A DNA stretch of 64,000 nt from Hetaerina americana (Eukaryota; Arthropoda; Insecta; Odonata; Calopterygidae). Under the pieces are notes generated by a model. It made no database searches. It saw only the letters and a program-made list of their open reading frames with translations, and was not told the DNA's origin. Each line of letters opens with the position of its first letter. Within the stretch, counting starts at the first letter, position 1. Below, one piece after another: positions 62,380 to 64,000 of the stretch. The position numbers were made by a program, and so were the translations under genes. The DNA is taken from contig JAKTNV010000076.1 of assembly GCA_022747635.1 (NCBI GenBank), positions 124,001 to 188,000 on the forward strand. Direction: 5' to 3'.

Positions 62380-63260
62380 GACGATCCCGGATCGAGCGAC
62401 CGGGGCGCACAAAGAATGAGTCACTCAACCGTCGATAGGGTGATACCCCGAAGCCGTGACTGTTCAGCTACAGGCGATCCGTAGGTATCGCGCTGGAAAT
62501 ATTTCAATTTGACCGTTACTTTTGTTCAAGTTCCGTTTTAGAAAGTCAGTCGAACTAAATCCATCTTCCCTAGTTCGTGGTGTGAGCCAACGGAACGGAA
62601 GCATCGCGTGATATGACATATCTCCTTTCAAACATGCGGCCGTCTTGTCTCCCTTTGCCGTCGCATCGAGTCTCTTGTTGAAACGCATGTTGGTGAACGC
62701 CGTCACGCGTTGTCACCGGTCGCGTACATCGGCGCGGCGGGAATCGCGCCCAAAGCAGGCGTGATTCCCGGTCGTCCGCAGCTGTGTCGTTGCGGGGGGA
62801 GGGCAGAAAGAGAAGCAAGAGGAGAGATTTGGGTGGTGTGCGTCTTAGGAATGCAGGAAGTCTCTCGGGTGGGTGAGTGAGACGCCTGCCTTTTTACGGA
62901 GGAGTGGGCGGCGGGTGAAGAGGTGACCGGGAGGATAGAAGGGGTGGCGCGGGACGAAGTGGAAGGGGGAGGGGAGAGCTGCGTGGACGGACGCATGTGC
63001 ATTCGTGCGTATATGTATGCGTGGTTCTTGATGGGAGGGACGGTCTTTGTTGAGTGAGGGAAGTTGGCACGCGTCGCGCATATTTTTGTCCCTAATACCC
63101 TGGGACCTTATCGGTGCGGTTTTCGTCGTCAGCTCACGTGAGAGCAGAATATCATCCTGGGCGGAGACCACGCGGCGATGATTATCGCGCGCGGTGATTC
63201 GGCTGGTGGCCTCATTAGTTCGTATATGGAGTGACGAGGTAGCGCCGTCAATTATGGCCA
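62380..63260. other. CpG-rich region
   Basis: The densest CpG stretch in the window (for example around 62700-62780), with mixed purine-rich blocks further on. Overlapping minus-strand frames of 80-141 codons are open across it but show no recognisable domain. A promoter-associated CpG island or first exon of a gene beyond the window is possible; nothing in the visible sequence establishes it. Confidence 0.3.
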
Positions 63261-64000
63261 GTCCCACCATCTCCCCCGGTACTCTTTAATGTCCTTTTTT
63301 TCTTTGGCACTCGCCGTTTTTTAAGGTTAATCTACCGGTCAAGGGTTTTTTTTTAATTAATGAATGAATTGCAATGAAAAAGTATTTGAAAGAGATGTCA
63401 TATATTCATCGGCTTTATTAACTTTCTTTCATCTTTACACAATATTATACCCTAAAAATAATAAAGGCGCACTGCTACGATGGAAAACCTACCAATTTAA
63501 GCTACTTATCTATCCGAAAATCATCAAAGTTGAAAGAAATGACGCTCTTTCGACAGAATAAAAAATATGGACACAATGAGTTGTATGAAAATTACTGTGT
63601 CGGAAGAAGGAAAATGTTAGCAGTGATTTTACGGCGTATTCCAGTGAAGCAATTTTTCGATAAGGTGAAAGATAGAATTTGACCTACGCGGCAATCCTTG
63701 CTCTATATCGAGAAAGATCATAAATGAGAAAATTTGTTTCTAGTCCAAAATATTGGGAGGACCTATTTTTTCACTATAGAATTCATTTTTTCACTAGCAA
63801 ATGTATTTAATTTGTTAGGTTTCTCACAATTGCATCTGCGCCCATTCTCCCCTGCAGATATTCTTGAGTAATCTCATTTATATTTTCGTGTTGCTAAATT
63901 TGATGGATGATGCAGCAAAATATACGAAAATTAGGTGAAGAATCATAATTATTCTTTAGTGAATGATGCTAGCTGATTTTATTTATCCAAAACGTAATAT
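63261..64000. other. Unassigned AT-rich DNA
   Basis: No supported feature up to the window end. Confidence 0.4.

Overview
The window looks like non-coding DNA from a large, repeat-rich arthropod genome, most likely an insect. The grounds are several mariner (Tc1/mariner, DD34D-type) transposons, tRNA-derived SINEs, 3' fragments of a CR1/Jockey-like LINE, long TA and CA/GT microsatellites, and no bacterial gene or operon structure. I cannot name the species. I found no host protein-coding exon that I can support and no functional tRNA or rRNA gene, so the window is probably intergenic or intronic.

Layout. 1-17.3 kb: mostly unassigned AT-rich sequence with two SINE-1 copies (1909, 5171), one SINE-2 copy (11182, minus), a tRNA-Ser-like repeat (9803), short LINE tails and several GC/CpG-rich islets. 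17.3-18.3 kb: first copy of an internally deleted mariner ('element A') set in TA/CA microsatellite; it keeps an intact ORF for only the DNA-binding half of a transposase. 18.3-25.7 kb: unassigned, with GC-rich islets at 20.2 and 22.2 kb. 25.7-27.7 kb: second element A copy with an identical encoded protein, then a decayed mariner of another family ('element C', 26830-27738). 28-41 kb: two more SINE-1 copies, a SINE-2 copy split by an element C fragment, LINE fragments, otherwise unassigned. 41.1-43.4 kb: third element A copy (nonsense mutation) next to a 1326-bp mariner ('element B') with perfect 147-bp inverted repeats and a transposase broken by one frameshift. 43679-54706: about 11 kb of almost pure (GT)n with six visible interruptions. 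54.7-64 kb: unassigned DNA, a cluster of LINE 3' fragments (59.6-60.8 kb) and a CpG-rich stretch (62.4-63.3 kb).

How the parts relate. The coding potential is transposon-derived. Element A copies are 753 bp (730 bp in one copy, which lost 23 bp of one inverted repeat). They share a deletion that removes the whole catalytic domain and fuses a complete two-helix-turn-helix DNA-binding region, out of frame, to the transposase C-terminal tail. They cannot make transposase, but two copies encode the same 132-aa DNA-binding protein. Element B has all three catalytic aspartates with DD34D spacing but carries a frameshift, and its C-terminus seems to have been overwritten by its own inverted repeat. 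All three complete or near-complete mariner groups sit in TA tracts, and the CA/GT tracts abut the CAC-starting ends of element A. The observations most worth following are the 11-kb GT array, the conserved DNA-binding-only ORF, and the long perfect repeats of element B.
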